DNA of 64,000 nt from Streptococcus pseudopneumoniae (GTDB taxonomy: Bacteria; Bacillota; Bacilli; Lactobacillales; Streptococcaceae), in NCBI RefSeq assembly GCF_001073085.1, contig NZ_JVFV01000044.1, positions 81,838 to 145,837 on the forward strand, written 5' to 3'. Numbering within the stretch: the stretch's first letter is position 1; every line of letters starts with the position of its first letter. Shown one piece after another: positions 41,814 through 53,218 of this stretch. A program made the position numbers and the translations under genes. The notes under the pieces are model-generated. The model was not told where the DNA came from and did not search any database. It saw only the letters and a list, made by a program, of their open reading frames with translations.

Positions 41814-42794
41814 TTAATCCTTCTCTAACTGTAAGAGAGTTTCAATCTCTGCCAGTGTGCTTGCTTGTGAAATAGCTCCACGAAGTTTAGCTGCACCAGA
41901 TGTACCACGGAGATAGTGAGGGGCGAGGCCACGGAATTCACGAATCGCAACCTTTTCTCCCTTGAGATCAATCAAGCGTTTTAAGTGCTCATAGGCAATT
42001 TTCATCTTGTCTTCAAAGGTTAAATCAGGTAGGATTTCTCCAGTTTCAAAGTAATGATTGATTTGATTGAAGAGGTAAGGATTTCCCATAGCGGCACGCC
42101 CAATCATAACGGCGTCGGCACCGACTTCCTCGATGCGTTGTTTAGCTTCTTGAACCGTACGGATGTCTCCGTTAGCGATAAATGGAATCTTGGTCAGAGC
42201 TTGTGCAACCTTATGAAGAGTCTCAAGGTCTGCGTGACCTGTGTACATTTGCTCACGTGTACGGCCGTGCATGGCAAGGGCAGAAACACCTGCAGCCTCA
42301 GCAGCTAGAGCATTCTCAACTGCCAGGGATGGGTCAGACCAGCCTGTACGCATTTTGACAGTGAGAGGGATATCAAGGACTGATTGAACTTTGTTAATGA
42401 TAGAGTAAATCTTATCTGGGTCCTTGAGCCACATAGCCCCAGCTTCGTTTTTCACGATTTTATTAACTGGGCAACCCATGTTGATATCGACGATATCGGT
42501 CTTGGTGTTTTCTTGAATGAATTCTGCTGCGCGTGCAAGGCTATCTTCATCGCTACCAAAAAGTTGGATAGAGACTGGGTTTTCGCCTTCATCGATATGA
42601 AGCATGTGAAGAGTTTTTTCGTTGTTGTATTGGATTCCCTTGTCAGAGACCATTTCCATGACAACGAGTCCAGCTCCAAGCTCTTTTGCAATGGTACGGA
42701 AGGCAGAGTTGGTTACTCCCGCCATGGGTGCTAAAACAGTCCGATTGGGAATCTCAACATTGCCAATCATAAAAGGTGTATTAAGATTTGTCAC
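41814..42794 (-). CDS. dus: tRNA-dihydrouridine synthase
   Basis: A 326-residue flavoenzyme (DusB type) that reduces uridines in tRNA D-loops. Hallmarks: [13 protein letters not shown] (FMN-binding barrel start), [13 protein letters not shown] with the catalytic Cys, [27 protein letters not shown] and [14 protein letters not shown] start it at GTG 42794 (translated [12 protein letters not shown]), 8 bases after GGAGGA, although the frame is open further upstream to an ATG without a ribosome binding site. The start overlaps the end of hslO by 14 bases, so the two are coupled. Confidence 0.93.
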   Translation of the reverse strand: MTNLNTPFMIGNVEIPNRTVLAPMAGVTNSAFRTIAKELGAGLVVMEMVSDKGIQYNNEKTLHMLHIDEGENPVSIQLFGSDEDSLARAAEFIQENTKTDIVDINMGCPVNKIVKNEAGAMWLKDPDKIYSIINKVQSVLDIPLTVKMRTGWSDPSLAVENALAAEAAGVSALAMHGRTREQMYTGHADLETLHKVAQALTKIPFIANGDIRTVQEAKQRIEEVGADAVMIGRAAMGNPYLFNQINHYFETGEILPDLTFEDKMKIAYEHLKRLIDLKGEKVAIREFRGLAPHYLRGTSGAAKLRGAISQASTLAEIETLLQLEKD

Positions 42795-43653
42795 GAATGA
42801 GTTCCTCCAGGTCGTTTTCATCAAAGTTGTAAGTAGTTTGGCAGAATTGACAAGTGATTTCTGCCCCGTGGTCTTCCTCTTTCATTTCCTGTAAGTCTGA
42901 GCTTGGAAGGCTAGCAAGAGCCTTCATAAAACGTTCTTTGCTACAGTCGCATTGGAAACGGATTTCTTCTTCAGACAAACGTTTGTATGGTTCGTCGCCG
43001 TAGATAGCCTTGAGAAGTGCTTCGATATGGTCGTCGCTTTCGAGAAGAGTAGAAATAGCTGGCATTTCTTGGATGCGTTTTTCAAAACGAGCAATTTCTT
43101 CTTCCTTGGCTCCTGGCAAAACTTGAACAAGGAAGCCACCTGCGACTTTGACCTTGTCGTCTTCATCCAAAAGGACATTGAGACCAACTGCTGACGGCGT
43201 TTGTTGGCTTTCAGTCAGGTAAAAGGCAAGGTCTTCTCCGATTTCTCCAGAGATGAGGGGAGTCATAGAGTTGTAAGGATTTCCAGTACCATAGTCTGTG
43301 ATAACGAGGAATTGACCGTTTCCGACAAAAGGCCCGACTAGGACTTCACCAGTTGCAGTCTTTTTGATGTCAACACCAGGGTTTTGAACGTAGCCTTTGA
43401 CATTCCCCTTGGTATCAGCGACGGTGATAATGGCTCCGAGTGAGCTAGTTCCGAGGACTTTGACCGTAATTTTAGTATCTCCCTTTTCATTGGCGGCGAG
43501 AATCTGGCTAGCAATGAGGGTACGGCCGAGTGCCACAGTTGAGCTAGCTTGGGTTTGATGTTTTTCTTGAGCAGTGCGGACGGTTTCAGTGCTGTCTAGA
43601 ACAAAAGCACGAAAAGATCCACTTTCTGATATTGTTTTTATAATTTTATCCAT
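42781..43653 (-). CDS. hslO: Redox-regulated chaperone Hsp33
   Basis: A 290-residue Hsp33. The C-terminal zinc centre has CDCS and CQFC (the CxC...CxxC pattern, about residues 237-272); oxidation releases zinc and turns on the holdase. The N-terminal domain contains [11 protein letters not shown] and GYVQNPGVD. It leads the hslO-dus operon on the minus strand and is divergent from dltX, with about 240 bases between. Acidic tail ends at RDKS. Confidence 0.95.
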   Translation of the reverse strand: MDKIIKTISESGSFRAFVLDSTETVRTAQEKHQTQASSTVALGRTLIASQILAANEKGDTKITVKVLGTSSLGAIITVADTKGNVKGYVQNPGVDIKKTATGEVLVGPFVGNGQFLVITDYGTGNPYNSMTPLISGEIGEDLAFYLTESQQTPSAVGLNVLLDEDDKVKVAGGFLVQVLPGAKEEEIARFEKRIQEMPAISTLLESDDHIEALLKAIYGDEPYKRLSEEEIRFQCDCSKERFMKALASLPSSDLQEMKEEDHGAEITCQFCQTTYNFDENDLEELIRDKS

Positions 43654-43792
43654 AGCTACTATTTTAGCATAAAAATGCCCAAAGGGGGAGTGGGGTGCCT
43701 ACTATCGTTTTAAAGTGATTTATTTATATCAGTAAAATTATGAAGAAAGAACTAAAATAGGCTAAAATGTACTCTTTAAAAATGGTAAACAG

Positions 43793-43822
43793 TTGAAAAT
43801 AAAGAGACTAAAGTGGTAAAAT
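43793..43822 (+). promoter_or_regulatory. Promoter candidate of the dlt operon
   Basis: TTGAAA (43793-43798), 18-base spacer, TAAAAT (43817-43822) preceded by TGG, which gives an extended -10. It lies 70 bases before the dltX start. The remaining stretch 43654-43790 is A/T-rich, and I see no gene in it. Confidence 0.65.
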
Positions 43823-43891
43823 GGGAACAAGAAAAAATAGTAATTGTATATTTGCATAAAATTATTGAAAATTCACAAAAAGAAGTTAATT

Positions 43892-44023
43892 ATGGATAAA
43901 AAGAAACCAATCTATGTTTTTTTAGGACAAACTGTCCTGTATTTTATTGTTCTACTTGGTTTGCTTTACTTTTTTAGTTACCTAGGACAAAGTCAGGGAA
44001 GCTTTATTTACAATGAATTTTAG
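43892..44023 (+). CDS. dltX: D-alanyl-lipoteichoic acid biosynthesis protein DltX
   Basis: A 43-residue protein not easily found by length-limited gene callers: one membrane helix (FLGQTVLYFIVLLGLLYFF) and a short C-terminal tail ending SQGSFIYNEF. DltX forms part of the D-alanylation machinery and carries a C-terminal motif needed for D-Ala transfer. It lies 20 bases before dltA, as in all streptococcal dlt operons. The ribosome binding site (AGAAG) is weak. Confidence 0.92.
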   Translation: MDKKKPIYVFLGQTVLYFIVLLGLLYFFSYLGQSQGSFIYNEF

Positions 44024-44043
44024 TTTAAAGGAGAAGAATCATC

Positions 44044-45594
44044 GTGTCTAATAAGCCGATAAAAGATATGATTGAAGCGATTGAATATTTCGCCCAAACT
44101 CAACCTACCTTTCCAGTATATAATGTCTTAGGGCAAGAGCACACTTATGGTGATTTGAAGGCTGATTCAGATAGCTTGGCTGCGTCCATCGATCAATTAG
44201 ATTTACCTGAGAAATCTCCAGTAGTCGTTTTTGGTGGTCAGGAGTATGAAATGTTGGCTACCTTTGTAGCTCTGACTAAGTCAGGACATGCCTATATTCC
44301 AATCGATAGCCATTCGGCCTTGGAACGAGTTTCAGCTATATTGGAGGTTGCAGAACCAAGTTTGATCATTGCCATTTCAGAGTTTCCAATCGAAACTCCA
44401 GCTGCTCCAATCATGTCCTTGAAGCAGGTGCGTGAAGCTTATGCGGCTCAAAAAGCTTATGATTTGCAGCATCCGGTCAAGGGGGATGATAACTACTACA
44501 TCATCTTTACATCAGGGACAACTGGAAAACCAAAAGGGGTGCAAATTTCGCATGATAATTTGCTCAGCTTTACCAACTGGATGATTACGGACAAGGAATT
44601 TGCAACGCCAGAGCGTCCACAAATGTTGGCGCAACCACCCTATTCCTTTGACTTGTCTGTCATGTATTGGGCACCGACCTTGGCTCTTGGAGGAACGCTT
44701 TTTGCCCTCCCATCAGCCCTTACTCAAGACTTTAAGCAACTCTTTGCGACCATCTTTTCACTTCCGATTGCTATCTGGACTTCAACGCCATCTTTTGCAG
44801 ATATGGCCATGCTGTCTGAAGATTTCAATGCTGAAAAGATGCCAGGGATTACCCATTTCTACTTTGATGGAGAAGAGTTGACAGTTAAAACTGCTCAAAA
44901 ATTGCGCGAGCGTTTTCCAAATGCGCGTATCATCAATGCTTACGGTCCAACGGAAGCGACGGTGGCTTTGTCAGCAGTTGCTGTTACAGATGAGATGTTG
45001 GCAACCTTGAAACGTTTGCCAATCGGTTACACCAAACCTGATTCACCAACCTTTATCGTTGATGAAGAAGGCAATAAATTACCAAATGGGGAACAAGGGG
45101 AAATCATCGTATCTGGACCTGCTGTTTCAAAAGGCTATATGAATAATCCTGAAAAAACAGCTGAAGCTTTCTTCGAATTTGAAGGTTTGCCAGCCTACCA
45201 CACTGGAGATGTTGGAACTATGACAGATGAAGGTCTTCTTCTCTATGGTGGACGGATGGACTTCCAGATCAAGTTTAATGGCTATCGTATTGAACTAGAG
45301 GATGTCTCTCAAAACTTGAACAAATCCAAGTACGTTGAATCTGCTGTTGCAGTTCCACGTTACAACAAGGATCACAAGGTCCAAAATCTCTTGGCCTATG
45401 TTATCTTAAAAGATGGCATCAAAGAACAATTTGAGCGCGAAATTGATATCACGAAAGCTATCAAGGAAGACTTGGAAGATATTATGATGTCTTACATGAT
45501 GCCATCTAAGTTTCTTTACAGAGAGGAATTGCCACTGACTCCAAATGGTAAGATTGACATCAAAGGATTGATTAACGAGGTGAATAATAGATGA
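44044..45594 (+). CDS. dltA: D-alanine--D-alanyl carrier protein ligase DltA
   Basis: A 516-residue adenylating enzyme that activates D-Ala and loads it on DltC. The AMP-binding P-loop is [12 protein letters not shown]; other motifs are YGPTEATVA and YHTGDVG, and the C-terminal catalytic Lys is in TPNGKID. GTG is the start codon (MSNKPIKDM) after AAAGGAGAAG. It overlaps dltB by 4 bases. Confidence 0.96.
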   Translation: MSNKPIKDMIEAIEYFAQTQPTFPVYNVLGQEHTYGDLKADSDSLAASIDQLDLPEKSPVVVFGGQEYEMLATFVALTKSGHAYIPIDSHSALERVSAILEVAEPSLIIAISEFPIETPAAPIMSLKQVREAYAAQKAYDLQHPVKGDDNYYIIFTSGTTGKPKGVQISHDNLLSFTNWMITDKEFATPERPQMLAQPPYSFDLSVMYWAPTLALGGTLFALPSALTQDFKQLFATIFSLPIAIWTSTPSFADMAMLSEDFNAEKMPGITHFYFDGEELTVKTAQKLRERFPNARIINAYGPTEATVALSAVAVTDEMLATLKRLPIGYTKPDSPTFIVDEEGNKLPNGEQGEIIVSGPAVSKGYMNNPEKTAEAFFEFEGLPAYHTGDVGTMTDEGLLLYGGRMDFQIKFNGYRIELEDVSQNLNKSKYVESAVAVPRYNKDHKVQNLLAYVILKDGIKEQFEREIDITKAIKEDLEDIMMSYMMPSKFLYREELPLTPNGKIDIKGLINEVNNR

Positions 45595-46835
45595 TGGATT
45601 TCCTGAAACAGCTGCCTCATATTGAGCCGTATGGGAATCCGCAGTACTTTTTGTACGTGATTACTGCTACCTTGCCAATCTTTATCGGTCTTTTTTTCAA
45701 AAAACGCTTTGCTTGGTATGAAATATTGGTTAGTCTCTTCTTTATCGTTACCATGTTGACGGGTGGCAAGACCAATCAATTGGCTGCCTTAGGGATATAT
45801 CTAATCTGGCAAATCTTGTTGGTTCTTTTTTACAAGCAGTATCGAAAAGTTCGAGATGGCAAATGGATTTTCTACCTAGTAAGTTTATTATCATTGCTTC
45901 CCATCGTCTTTGTCAAGGTGCAGCCGGCTATCAATGGAACGGAGTCTTTGTTCGGGTTCTTGGGAATTTCTTATTTGACATTTCGTTCGGTGGGAATCAT
46001 CATCGAACTTAGAGATGGAGTCATTAAGGATTTGAAGATGTGGGAGTATTTGCGTTTTCTTCTCTTTATGCCGACATTTTCAAGTGGTCCTATTGATCGT
46101 TTCAAACGTTTTAATGAAAATTATCAGACGATACCAGAGCGCGATGAGTTGATGGATATGCTAGCCGAGTCCGTTCGGTATATTATGTGGGGATTTCTGT
46201 ATAAATTTATCCTAGCTCATATTTTAGGTGAGATTTTATTACCACCGCTAAAGAATTTAGCTTTACAAACAGGTGGCGTCTTTAACTATTATGTAGTGGC
46301 CATCATGTACACATTTGGTTTGGAGCTCTTCTTTGACTTTGCAGGTTACTCTATGTTTGCTATAGCTATTTCAAATCTGATGGGGATTCGTAGTCCGATC
46401 AACTTCAACAAACCTTTCTTGTCAAGAGATTTGAAAGAGTTTTGGAATCGCTGGCACATGAGTTTATCCTTCTGGTTTCGTGACTTTGTCTTTATGCGCA
46501 TGGTCATGGTGATGACGAGAAAGAAGCTTTTTAAGAATCGAAATGTGACTTCAAGTGTCGCCTATATCCTGAACATGCTCCTTATGGGTTTCTGGCATGG
46601 GATAACTTGGTTTTACATCGCCTATGGACTCTTTCATGGGCTAGGTTTAGTGATTAATGATGCCTGGGTTCGAAAGAAAAAAACACTCAATAAAGAACGT
46701 AAGAAAGCAGGGCAAGCTCCCTTGCCTGAGAATCGCTGGGTTCAGTTGCTTGGCATGGTTATAACCTTCCATGTCGTGATGATTTCATTCTTAATCTTCT
46801 CTGGATTTTTGAATGATTTATGGTTTAAAAAATAA
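45591..46835 (+). CDS. dltB: D-alanyl transfer protein DltB (MBOAT)
   Basis: A 414-residue membrane-bound O-acyltransferase with about 11 helices. The MBOAT active-site region [18 protein letters not shown] holds the conserved His, and the preceding [15 protein letters not shown] is typical. It moves D-Ala from DltC across the membrane towards lipoteichoic acid. Overlap with dltA and a 13-base gap before dltC show one operon. Confidence 0.96.
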   Translation: MMDFLKQLPHIEPYGNPQYFLYVITATLPIFIGLFFKKRFAWYEILVSLFFIVTMLTGGKTNQLAALGIYLIWQILLVLFYKQYRKVRDGKWIFYLVSLLSLLPIVFVKVQPAINGTESLFGFLGISYLTFRSVGIIIELRDGVIKDLKMWEYLRFLLFMPTFSSGPIDRFKRFNENYQTIPERDELMDMLAESVRYIMWGFLYKFILAHILGEILLPPLKNLALQTGGVFNYYVVAIMYTFGLELFFDFAGYSMFAIAISNLMGIRSPINFNKPFLSRDLKEFWNRWHMSLSFWFRDFVFMRMVMVMTRKKLFKNRNVTSSVAYILNMLLMGFWHGITWFYIAYGLFHGLGLVINDAWVRKKKTLNKERKKAGQAPLPENRWVQLLGMVITFHVVMISFLIFSGFLNDLWFKK

Positions 46836-46845
46836 AAGGAGTTAA

Positions 46846-48349
<1,504 letters not shown>

Positions 48350-48357
48350 ATAGCAAC

Positions 48358-48388
48358 AGAGCCTGAACCTTGGTTTGGGCTCTTTGTA
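48358..48388 (+). terminator. Intrinsic terminator of the dlt operon
   Basis: AGAGCCTGAACC-tt-GGTTTGGGCTCT, a 12-bp stem with two G-U pairs, then TTGT. The U-tract is short. Confidence 0.75.
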
Positions 48389-48453
48389 GTCGCTGAGTTT
48401 TTGTTGATGCCTAGTATAGTAGTCGAATAGTACTAAGTAAAAAAGGTATCGAG

Positions 48454-48489
48454 AAGATGAAAACATAAAAAATTGTTTTCATCTTTTTT
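48454..48489 (+). terminator. Strong hairpin/terminator upstream of the adcR promoter
   Basis: AAGATGAAAAC-(ataaaaaatt)-GTTTTCATCTT then TTTT. It lies immediately upstream of the -35 of adcR and would stop read-through from dlt. Confidence 0.85.
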
Positions 48490-48490
48490 C

Positions 48491-48529
48491 TTGACTCCTT
48501 ACTTGGATGTGATATACTTAACTAGTAAA
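48491..48529 (+). promoter_or_regulatory. adcR promoter with AdcR operator
   Basis: -35 TTGACT (48491-48496), 16-base spacer, -10 TATACT (48513-48518). TTAACTAGTAAA (48518-48529) matches 11 of 12 positions of the AdcR zinc-repressor site TTAACTAGTTAA and overlaps the -10 and transcript start. This supports autorepression of adcRCBA by zinc-loaded AdcR. Confidence 0.82.
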
Positions 48530-48540
48530 GGAATGGTGTG

Positions 48541-48645
48541 ATACTCAATAAAAATCAAAGAGCAAACTAGGAAGCGAGACGCAGGCTGTACTTGAGTACG
48601 CCAAGACGAAGCTGACGTGGTTTGAATTTGATTTTTGAAGAGTAT
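48541..48645 (-). repeat. BOX element (boxA-boxC), minus orientation
   Basis: Reverse-complement copy of the 9660 unit: atactcaataaaaatcaaag at the left, gaagagtat at the right, with boxC (aggaagcg) and boxA (gccaagacgaagctgacg). It lies between the adcR promoter and the adcR start codon, so it is inside the 5' leader of the zinc uptake operon. Confidence 0.88.
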
Positions 48646-48692
48646 GAAAACCTTGTATTTATAGAAATTCCGTTCTGAGAAAGGAGCAAATC

Positions 48693-49133
48693 ATGAGACA
48701 GTTAGCAAAAGATATCGATCAATTTTTAAACGAGATTATTTTAAAAGCTGAAAATCAGCATGAAATTTTGATTGGCCATTGCACGAGTGATGTGGCTTTG
48801 ACGAATACCCAGGAGCATATTCTCATGCTTTTATCAGAGGAGTCGCTAACCAACTCTGAGTTGGCGCGTCGTCTCAATGTCAGTCAAGCTGCCGTTACCA
48901 AGGCTATCAAATCCTTGGTCAAGGAGGGGATGTTGGAGACATCTAAGGATCCCAAGGATGCGCGCGTTATCTTCTATCGATTGACAGACTTAGCAGGACC
49001 AATTGCTGAGGAACACCACCATCATCATGAGCACACCCTCTCGATTTATGAGCAGGTTGCCACTCAGTTCACACCAAACGAACAAAAAATTATCCAGCGG
49101 TTTTTAACTGCTTTAGTAGGAGAAATCAAGTAA
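48693..49133 (+). CDS. adcR: Zinc-responsive MarR-family repressor AdcR
   Basis: A 146-residue AdcR. Winged helix: [29 protein letters not shown], wing DPKDARV. The His-rich segment [10 protein letters not shown] (about 109-118) and Glu/His near the N-terminus (Glu24, His42 positions) fit the zinc sites. With zinc it represses the uptake genes, including its own operon. It shares one base with the adcC start (stop TAA overlapping ATG). AAAGGAG is the ribosome binding site. Confidence 0.95.
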   Translation: MRQLAKDIDQFLNEIILKAENQHEILIGHCTSDVALTNTQEHILMLLSEESLTNSELARRLNVSQAAVTKAIKSLVKEGMLETSKDPKDARVIFYRLTDLAGPIAEEHHHHHEHTLSIYEQVATQFTPNEQKIIQRFLTALVGEIK

Positions 49134-49837
49134 TGAGATACATCACAGTAGAGGATTTGTCCTTCTATTATGACAAGGAGCCTGTTCTTGAGCATATCAA
49201 CTATAGTGTTGATAGTGGGGAATTTGTCACACTGACAGGAGAAAATGGAGCGGCAAAGACGACTCTTATCAAGGCCAGTCTTGGTATTCTGCGACCAAGA
49301 TTTGGCAAAGTTACCATTTCAAAGACCAACACTCGTGGGACAAAACTAAGAATCGCCTACCTTCCTCAACAGATTGCAAGTTTTAATGCAGGTTTTCCAA
49401 GTACTGTTTATGAGTTTGTCAAATCAGGTCGCTACCCAAGAAAGGGCTGGTTCCGTCGTTTGAATGCCCATGATGAAGAACACATCAAGGCTAGTTTAAA
49501 CTCAGTTGGCATGTGGGAACATCGGGATAAACGCATTGGTTCTCTCTCTGGTGGGCAAAAGCAAAGAGCGGTCATTGCACGTATGTTTGCTTCAGATCCG
49601 GATATCTTTATCTTGGATGAGCCGACAACAGGGATGGATGCGGGAACCAAGGATGAATTTTATGAGCTCATGCACCATAGTGCCCACCATCATGGCAAGG
49701 CTGTTTTGATGATTACTCACGATCCTGAAGAAGTTAAGGATTACGCAGATCGTAATATCCATCTTGTTCGTGACCAAGATTCGCCATGGCGTTGTTTCAA
49801 TGTCCATGAAAATGATCAGGAGGTGGAACATGCTTAA
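49133..49837 (+). CDS. adcC: Zinc ABC transporter ATP-binding protein AdcC
   Basis: A 234-residue ATPase. Walker A reads GENGAAKT (36-43): the usual Gly before Lys is Ala41. Signature LSGGQKQR, Walker [12 protein letters not shown] and H-loop ITHDPEEV are canonical. The same Ala occurs in pneumococcal AdcC as far as I recall, so it does not signify loss of function. It ends with a 8-base overlap with adcB. Confidence 0.94.
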   Translation: MRYITVEDLSFYYDKEPVLEHINYSVDSGEFVTLTGENGAAKTTLIKASLGILRPRFGKVTISKTNTRGTKLRIAYLPQQIASFNAGFPSTVYEFVKSGRYPRKGWFRRLNAHDEEHIKASLNSVGMWEHRDKRIGSLSGGQKQRAVIARMFASDPDIFILDEPTTGMDAGTKDEFYELMHHSAHHHGKAVLMITHDPEEVKDYADRNIHLVRDQDSPWRCFNVHENDQEVEHA

Positions 49838-50636
49838 TCTATTTTCTTATGATTTTATGCAGCGAGCCTTTTTAGCGGTTATTGCCATGAGTCTCTTTTC
49901 ACCAGTTCTGGGGACCTTCCTTATCTTGCGTCGCCAGAGTCTTATGAGTGATACACTGAGTCACGTCTCCCTTTCAGGGGTTGCCTTTGGCTTGGTTTTA
50001 GGGATCTCTCCAACTATCTCAACTATTGTCATTGTTTTGATTGCGGCGGTTTTCCTTGAGTATCTCCGCACGGTTTATAAAAGCTTTATGGAGATTGGGA
50101 CAGCTATCCTCATGTCTACAGGACTTGCAGTATCGCTCATTGTCATGAGTAAGGGTAAGAGCTCTAGCTCGATGAGTCTGGATCAGTACCTTTTTGGTTC
50201 TATCGTGACCATTAGTCAAGAGCAGGTCATTGGGCTCTTTGTCATTGCAGCGGTTGTTTTAATCCTGACCTTCCTTTTTTTAAGACCCATGTACATCTTA
50301 ACTTTTGACGAGGATACAGCTTTTGTAGATGGTTTACCTGTACGTACCATGTCTATCCTCTTTAACATGGTGACGGGTGTAGCTATTGCTCTTATGATTC
50401 CAGCTGCAGGGGCACTTTTGGTATCAACCATCATGGTTTTGCCAGCTAGTATTGCTTTGCGTTTAGGGAAGAACTTTAGTTCGGTGATGATTCTTGCTAG
50501 CGCCATTGGATTTCTGGGCATGGTTGCGGGACTCTATATTTCCTATTATGCAGAGACACCACCGAGTGCAAGTATCACCCTTATCTTTGTAGTTGTCTTT
50601 TTATTAGTCAGCTTACTCAAACGTTTTATCAAATAG
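49830..50636 (+). CDS. adcB: Zinc ABC transporter permease AdcB
   Basis: A 268-residue ABC-3 family permease with about eight helices: [40 protein letters not shown], and the others. I start it at ATG 49830 (MLNLFSYDF) after GGAGGTGG; the frame is open further up in adcC but without a ribosome binding site. adcA follows 9 bases after the stop. Confidence 0.94.
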   Translation: MLNLFSYDFMQRAFLAVIAMSLFSPVLGTFLILRRQSLMSDTLSHVSLSGVAFGLVLGISPTISTIVIVLIAAVFLEYLRTVYKSFMEIGTAILMSTGLAVSLIVMSKGKSSSSMSLDQYLFGSIVTISQEQVIGLFVIAAVVLILTFLFLRPMYILTFDEDTAFVDGLPVRTMSILFNMVTGVAIALMIPAAGALLVSTIMVLPASIALRLGKNFSSVMILASAIGFLGMVAGLYISYYAETPPSASITLIFVVVFLLVSLLKRFIK

Positions 50637-50645
50637 GAGAAAAAA

Positions 50646-52148
50646 ATGAAAAAACTAGGCCTACTTTTTGCAAGTCTTGTGACACTATTCTTAGTGGCTT
50701 GTTCCAATCAAAAACAGGCAGACGGGAAATTAAACATCGTTACAACTTTCTACCCTGTCTACGAATTTACCAAGCAAGTAGCAGGCGATACAGCCAATGT
50801 CGAGCTCTTGATTGGAGCAGGGACAGAACCACATGATTATGAACCATCTCCTAAGGCAGTCGCTAAAATCCAAGACGCCGACGCCTTTGTGTATGAGAAC
50901 GAAAACATGGAAACTTGGGTTCCCAAATTGTTAGATTCCCTAGATGCGAAAAAAGTAAAAACAATCAAGGCGACTGGAGATATGTTGCTTCTTCCAGGAA
51001 GTGAAGAAGAGGAGGACCATGACCATGGTGAAGAAGGTCATCATCACGAGTATGATCCTCACGTCTGGTTGTCTCCTGCGCGTGCCATTAAGCTTGTAGA
51101 GCACATCCGTGACAGTTTATCAGCTGACTATCCTGATAAAAAAGCAACCTTTGAGCAAAATGCAGCTGCCTATATCGAGAAATTGCAAGCTCTGGACAAG
51201 GCCTATACTGAAGGACTTTCTAGTGCAAAACAAAAGAGTTTTGTGACGCAGCACGCTGCCTTTCGTTATCTAGCCTTAGACTATGGACTCAATCAAGTCT
51301 CTATCTCAGGACTTTCACCCGATGCGGAGCCGTCAGCAAGCCGCTTGGCAGAATTGACCGAATATATCAAGAAGAATAAGATCTCTTATATCTACTTTGA
51401 AGAAAATGCCTCACAAGCTCTAGCTAATACTCTTTCAAAAGAAACAGGAGTTAAGTTAGATGTTCTGAATCCTCTGGAAAGCTTGACCGAAGAGGATATG
51501 AAGGACGGCGAGAACTATATCTCTATCATGGAGAAAAATCTCAAGGCCCTCAAGCAAACAACTGACCAGGCAGGGGCAGAAATTGAACCGGAAAAAGCAG
51601 AGGAAACTAAAACAGTTCATAATGGCTACTTTGAGGATGCCGATGTTAAGGACCGTACCCTGAGTGATTATGCTGGTAACTGGCAGTCTGTCTATCCTTT
51701 CCTTGAGGATGGGACTCTTGACCAAGTCTTTGACTACAAGGCTAAATTGACTGGCAAGATGACCAAGGATGAGTATAAGGCCTACTATCAAAAGGGTTAC
51801 CAAACAGATGTAAGCAAGATTAATATTACAGATAATACTATGGAATTCATCCAAGGTGGCCAAAGTAAGAAATATACTTACAAGTATGTCGGCAAGAAAA
51901 TCTTGACTTATAAGAAAGGGAATCGTGGAGTACGCTTCCTCTTTGAAGCGACTGATGCAGACGCCGGGCAATTCAAGTATGTTCAGTTTAGCGACCATAA
52001 TATTGCCCCAGTCAAGGCAGAGCATTTCCATATCTTCTTTGGAGGCACTAGCCAAGAAGCCCTCTTTGAAGAGATGGACAACTGGCCAACCTACTATCCA
52101 TATGGCTTATCTGGTCAAGAAATCGCCCAAGAAATGTTGGCTCATTAA
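50646..52148 (+). CDS. adcA: Zinc-binding lipoprotein AdcA (ZnuA + ZinT domains)
   Basis: A 500-residue lipoprotein. Signal peptide with lipobox LFLVACS; ZnuA-like domain (26-315) with EPHDYEPSP, a His/Asp/Glu-rich loop (DHDHGEEGHHHEYDPH) and the ZnuA His/Glu ligands; then a ZinT-like domain (about 330-500) with His residues at VHNGYFEDADVKDR and HIAPVKAEHFHIFFGG. It takes zinc to AdcBC. AGGAGAAAAAA precedes the start, and a terminator follows. Confidence 0.95.
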   Translation: MKKLGLLFASLVTLFLVACSNQKQADGKLNIVTTFYPVYEFTKQVAGDTANVELLIGAGTEPHDYEPSPKAVAKIQDADAFVYENENMETWVPKLLDSLDAKKVKTIKATGDMLLLPGSEEEEDHDHGEEGHHHEYDPHVWLSPARAIKLVEHIRDSLSADYPDKKATFEQNAAAYIEKLQALDKAYTEGLSSAKQKSFVTQHAAFRYLALDYGLNQVSISGLSPDAEPSASRLAELTEYIKKNKISYIYFEENASQALANTLSKETGVKLDVLNPLESLTEEDMKDGENYISIMEKNLKALKQTTDQAGAEIEPEKAEETKTVHNGYFEDADVKDRTLSDYAGNWQSVYPFLEDGTLDQVFDYKAKLTGKMTKDEYKAYYQKGYQTDVSKINITDNTMEFIQGGQSKKYTYKYVGKKILTYKKGNRGVRFLFEATDADAGQFKYVQFSDHNIAPVKAEHFHIFFGGTSQEALFEEMDNWPTYYPYGLSGQEIAQEMLAH

Positions 52149-52156
52149 AGCGAAAC

Positions 52157-52183
52157 AATCCTTCCCGATGGGGAGGATTTTTC
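52157..52183 (+). terminator. Intrinsic terminator of adcRCBA
   Basis: AATCCTTCCC-gatg-GGGAGGATTT then TT, a 10-bp stem with one G-T. Strong. Confidence 0.88.
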
Positions 52184-52210
52184 TCGTTTTTTCATCTCTA
52201 AGCATCTGAA

Positions 52211-52260
52211 TTGACATTGGCTGAGAAGGGAGTATAATATCTGTAACAAAAATAGTTACA
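52211..52260 (+). promoter_or_regulatory. Promoter and palindromic operator of the VOC gene
   Basis: TTGACA (52211-52216), 16-base spacer, TATAAT (52233-52238). A perfect inverted repeat TGTAAC-(aaaaata)-GTTACA (52242-52260) covers the expected transcript start at about 52245, so it would act as a repressor site. The repressor is unknown; the GTAAC...GTTAC motif resembles sites of MarR/DUF24-type quinone or electrophile sensors. Confidence 0.75.
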
Positions 52261-52277
52261 ACAAAGAGAGGTTTTCT

Positions 52278-53132
52278 ATGGTTTACGAATATAATAGTCG
52301 CATTCATTTGGCGGAGGTGGCTTTAAATGTTAGAGATTTAGCAGGTCAGACTGCTTTTTATCACCAATTACTTGGTTTGGAGATTTTGAATCAATCGGAA
52401 AAAGAAGTTCTTCTAGGTGCTGGAGGAAAACCGCTAGTAAAACTGATCCAGACAGAGAATACAAGCAATTCTAAGCAGAGCTACGGTCTTTACCATATGG
52501 CTTTGCTTTTACCGACTCGAGAAGATTTAGCTAACGTTTTTAAACGCTTGTTAGATTTAAAGATCCCACTAGTTGGCGGGGCGGATCATGGTTATAGTGA
52601 GGCTATCTATTTGGAAGACTTAGAGGGCAATGGCATTGAGCTCTATAGAGACAAGCCTGTGGTAGAATGGGATATTCGTGAGGACGGGCGAATTATTGGT
52701 GTGACAGAAGAGCTGTCTGCCCAAGATATCTATGAACTGGGAAAAGAAATGGAACCTTTTGCCATTGCTAGTGGTACTCGTATGGGGCATGTTCATTTAT
52801 CCGTTAAAAATAGTCGTAAATCTAGTGCATTCTATCAAGAGTCGCTCAATCTTGAGGATAAATTCACGATTCCACATGCCAGTTGGATCGCATCAGGTGA
52901 CTATCATCATCATTTGGCTGTCAATGAATGGGGAGGTAAAAACTTAGCTCCTCGTGAGCAAGGAATGCCAGGTCTTGCCTACTATGTGGTTGAAGTTGAG
53001 AACAAGGAGTTTTTGGTCAATTTGTTTACGCAAGCACAGGATAGGCAAGGGCAACTTCAATGGATTTCCTCTTCTGAATTTTCCGTTACAGATAAAGACG
53101 GTATTGTTACGAGAGTGAGAGTGGAGAACTAG
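52278..53132 (+). CDS. VOC family (glyoxalase / catechol dioxygenase-like) protein
   Basis: A 284-residue protein with two VOC modules: HLAEVALNVRDLAGQTAFYHQLLGLE near the start and MGHVHLSVKNSRKSSAFYQESLNLE at about 175, each with Asp/Glu/His-type ligands (HMALLLP, GNGIELYRD; HHHLAVNEW, KDGIV). Length and two-domain layout match CatE-type catechol-2,3-dioxygenases, but the actual substrate is unknown. Its palindromic operator suggests induction by an electrophile or quinone. AGAGAGG precedes the ATG. It is monocistronic. Confidence 0.87.
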   Translation: MVYEYNSRIHLAEVALNVRDLAGQTAFYHQLLGLEILNQSEKEVLLGAGGKPLVKLIQTENTSNSKQSYGLYHMALLLPTREDLANVFKRLLDLKIPLVGGADHGYSEAIYLEDLEGNGIELYRDKPVVEWDIREDGRIIGVTEELSAQDIYELGKEMEPFAIASGTRMGHVHLSVKNSRKSSAFYQESLNLEDKFTIPHASWIASGDYHHHLAVNEWGGKNLAPREQGMPGLAYYVVEVENKEFLVNLFTQAQDRQGQLQWISSSEFSVTDKDGIVTRVRVEN

Positions 53133-53162
53133 AAGTCTTTATCTTTAAGATAAGTGCTCCTT

Positions 53163-53191
53163 TTGACAAAGGTCTATATTAGAGATATAAT
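53163..53191 (+). promoter_or_regulatory. Consensus promoter of the CsoR/CstR-like gene
   Basis: TTGACA (53163-53168), 17-base spacer, TATAAT (53186-53191): perfect sigma-A promoter. No ATACCC..GGGTAT palindrome of the kind at 55851 overlaps it. Confidence 0.88.
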
Positions 53192-53218
53192 GTAGAAAAA
53201 TCGTTTAAGGATAAAGAT

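Noticed and set aside
51456..52055. 199-codon minus-strand ORF in adcA
   Set aside because: A shadow of the adcA frame without a ribosome binding site or recognisable protein features.
52282..52289. TACGAATA inside the VOC gene
   Set aside because: In-frame coding sequence at the start of the gene, which already has a better promoter upstream.
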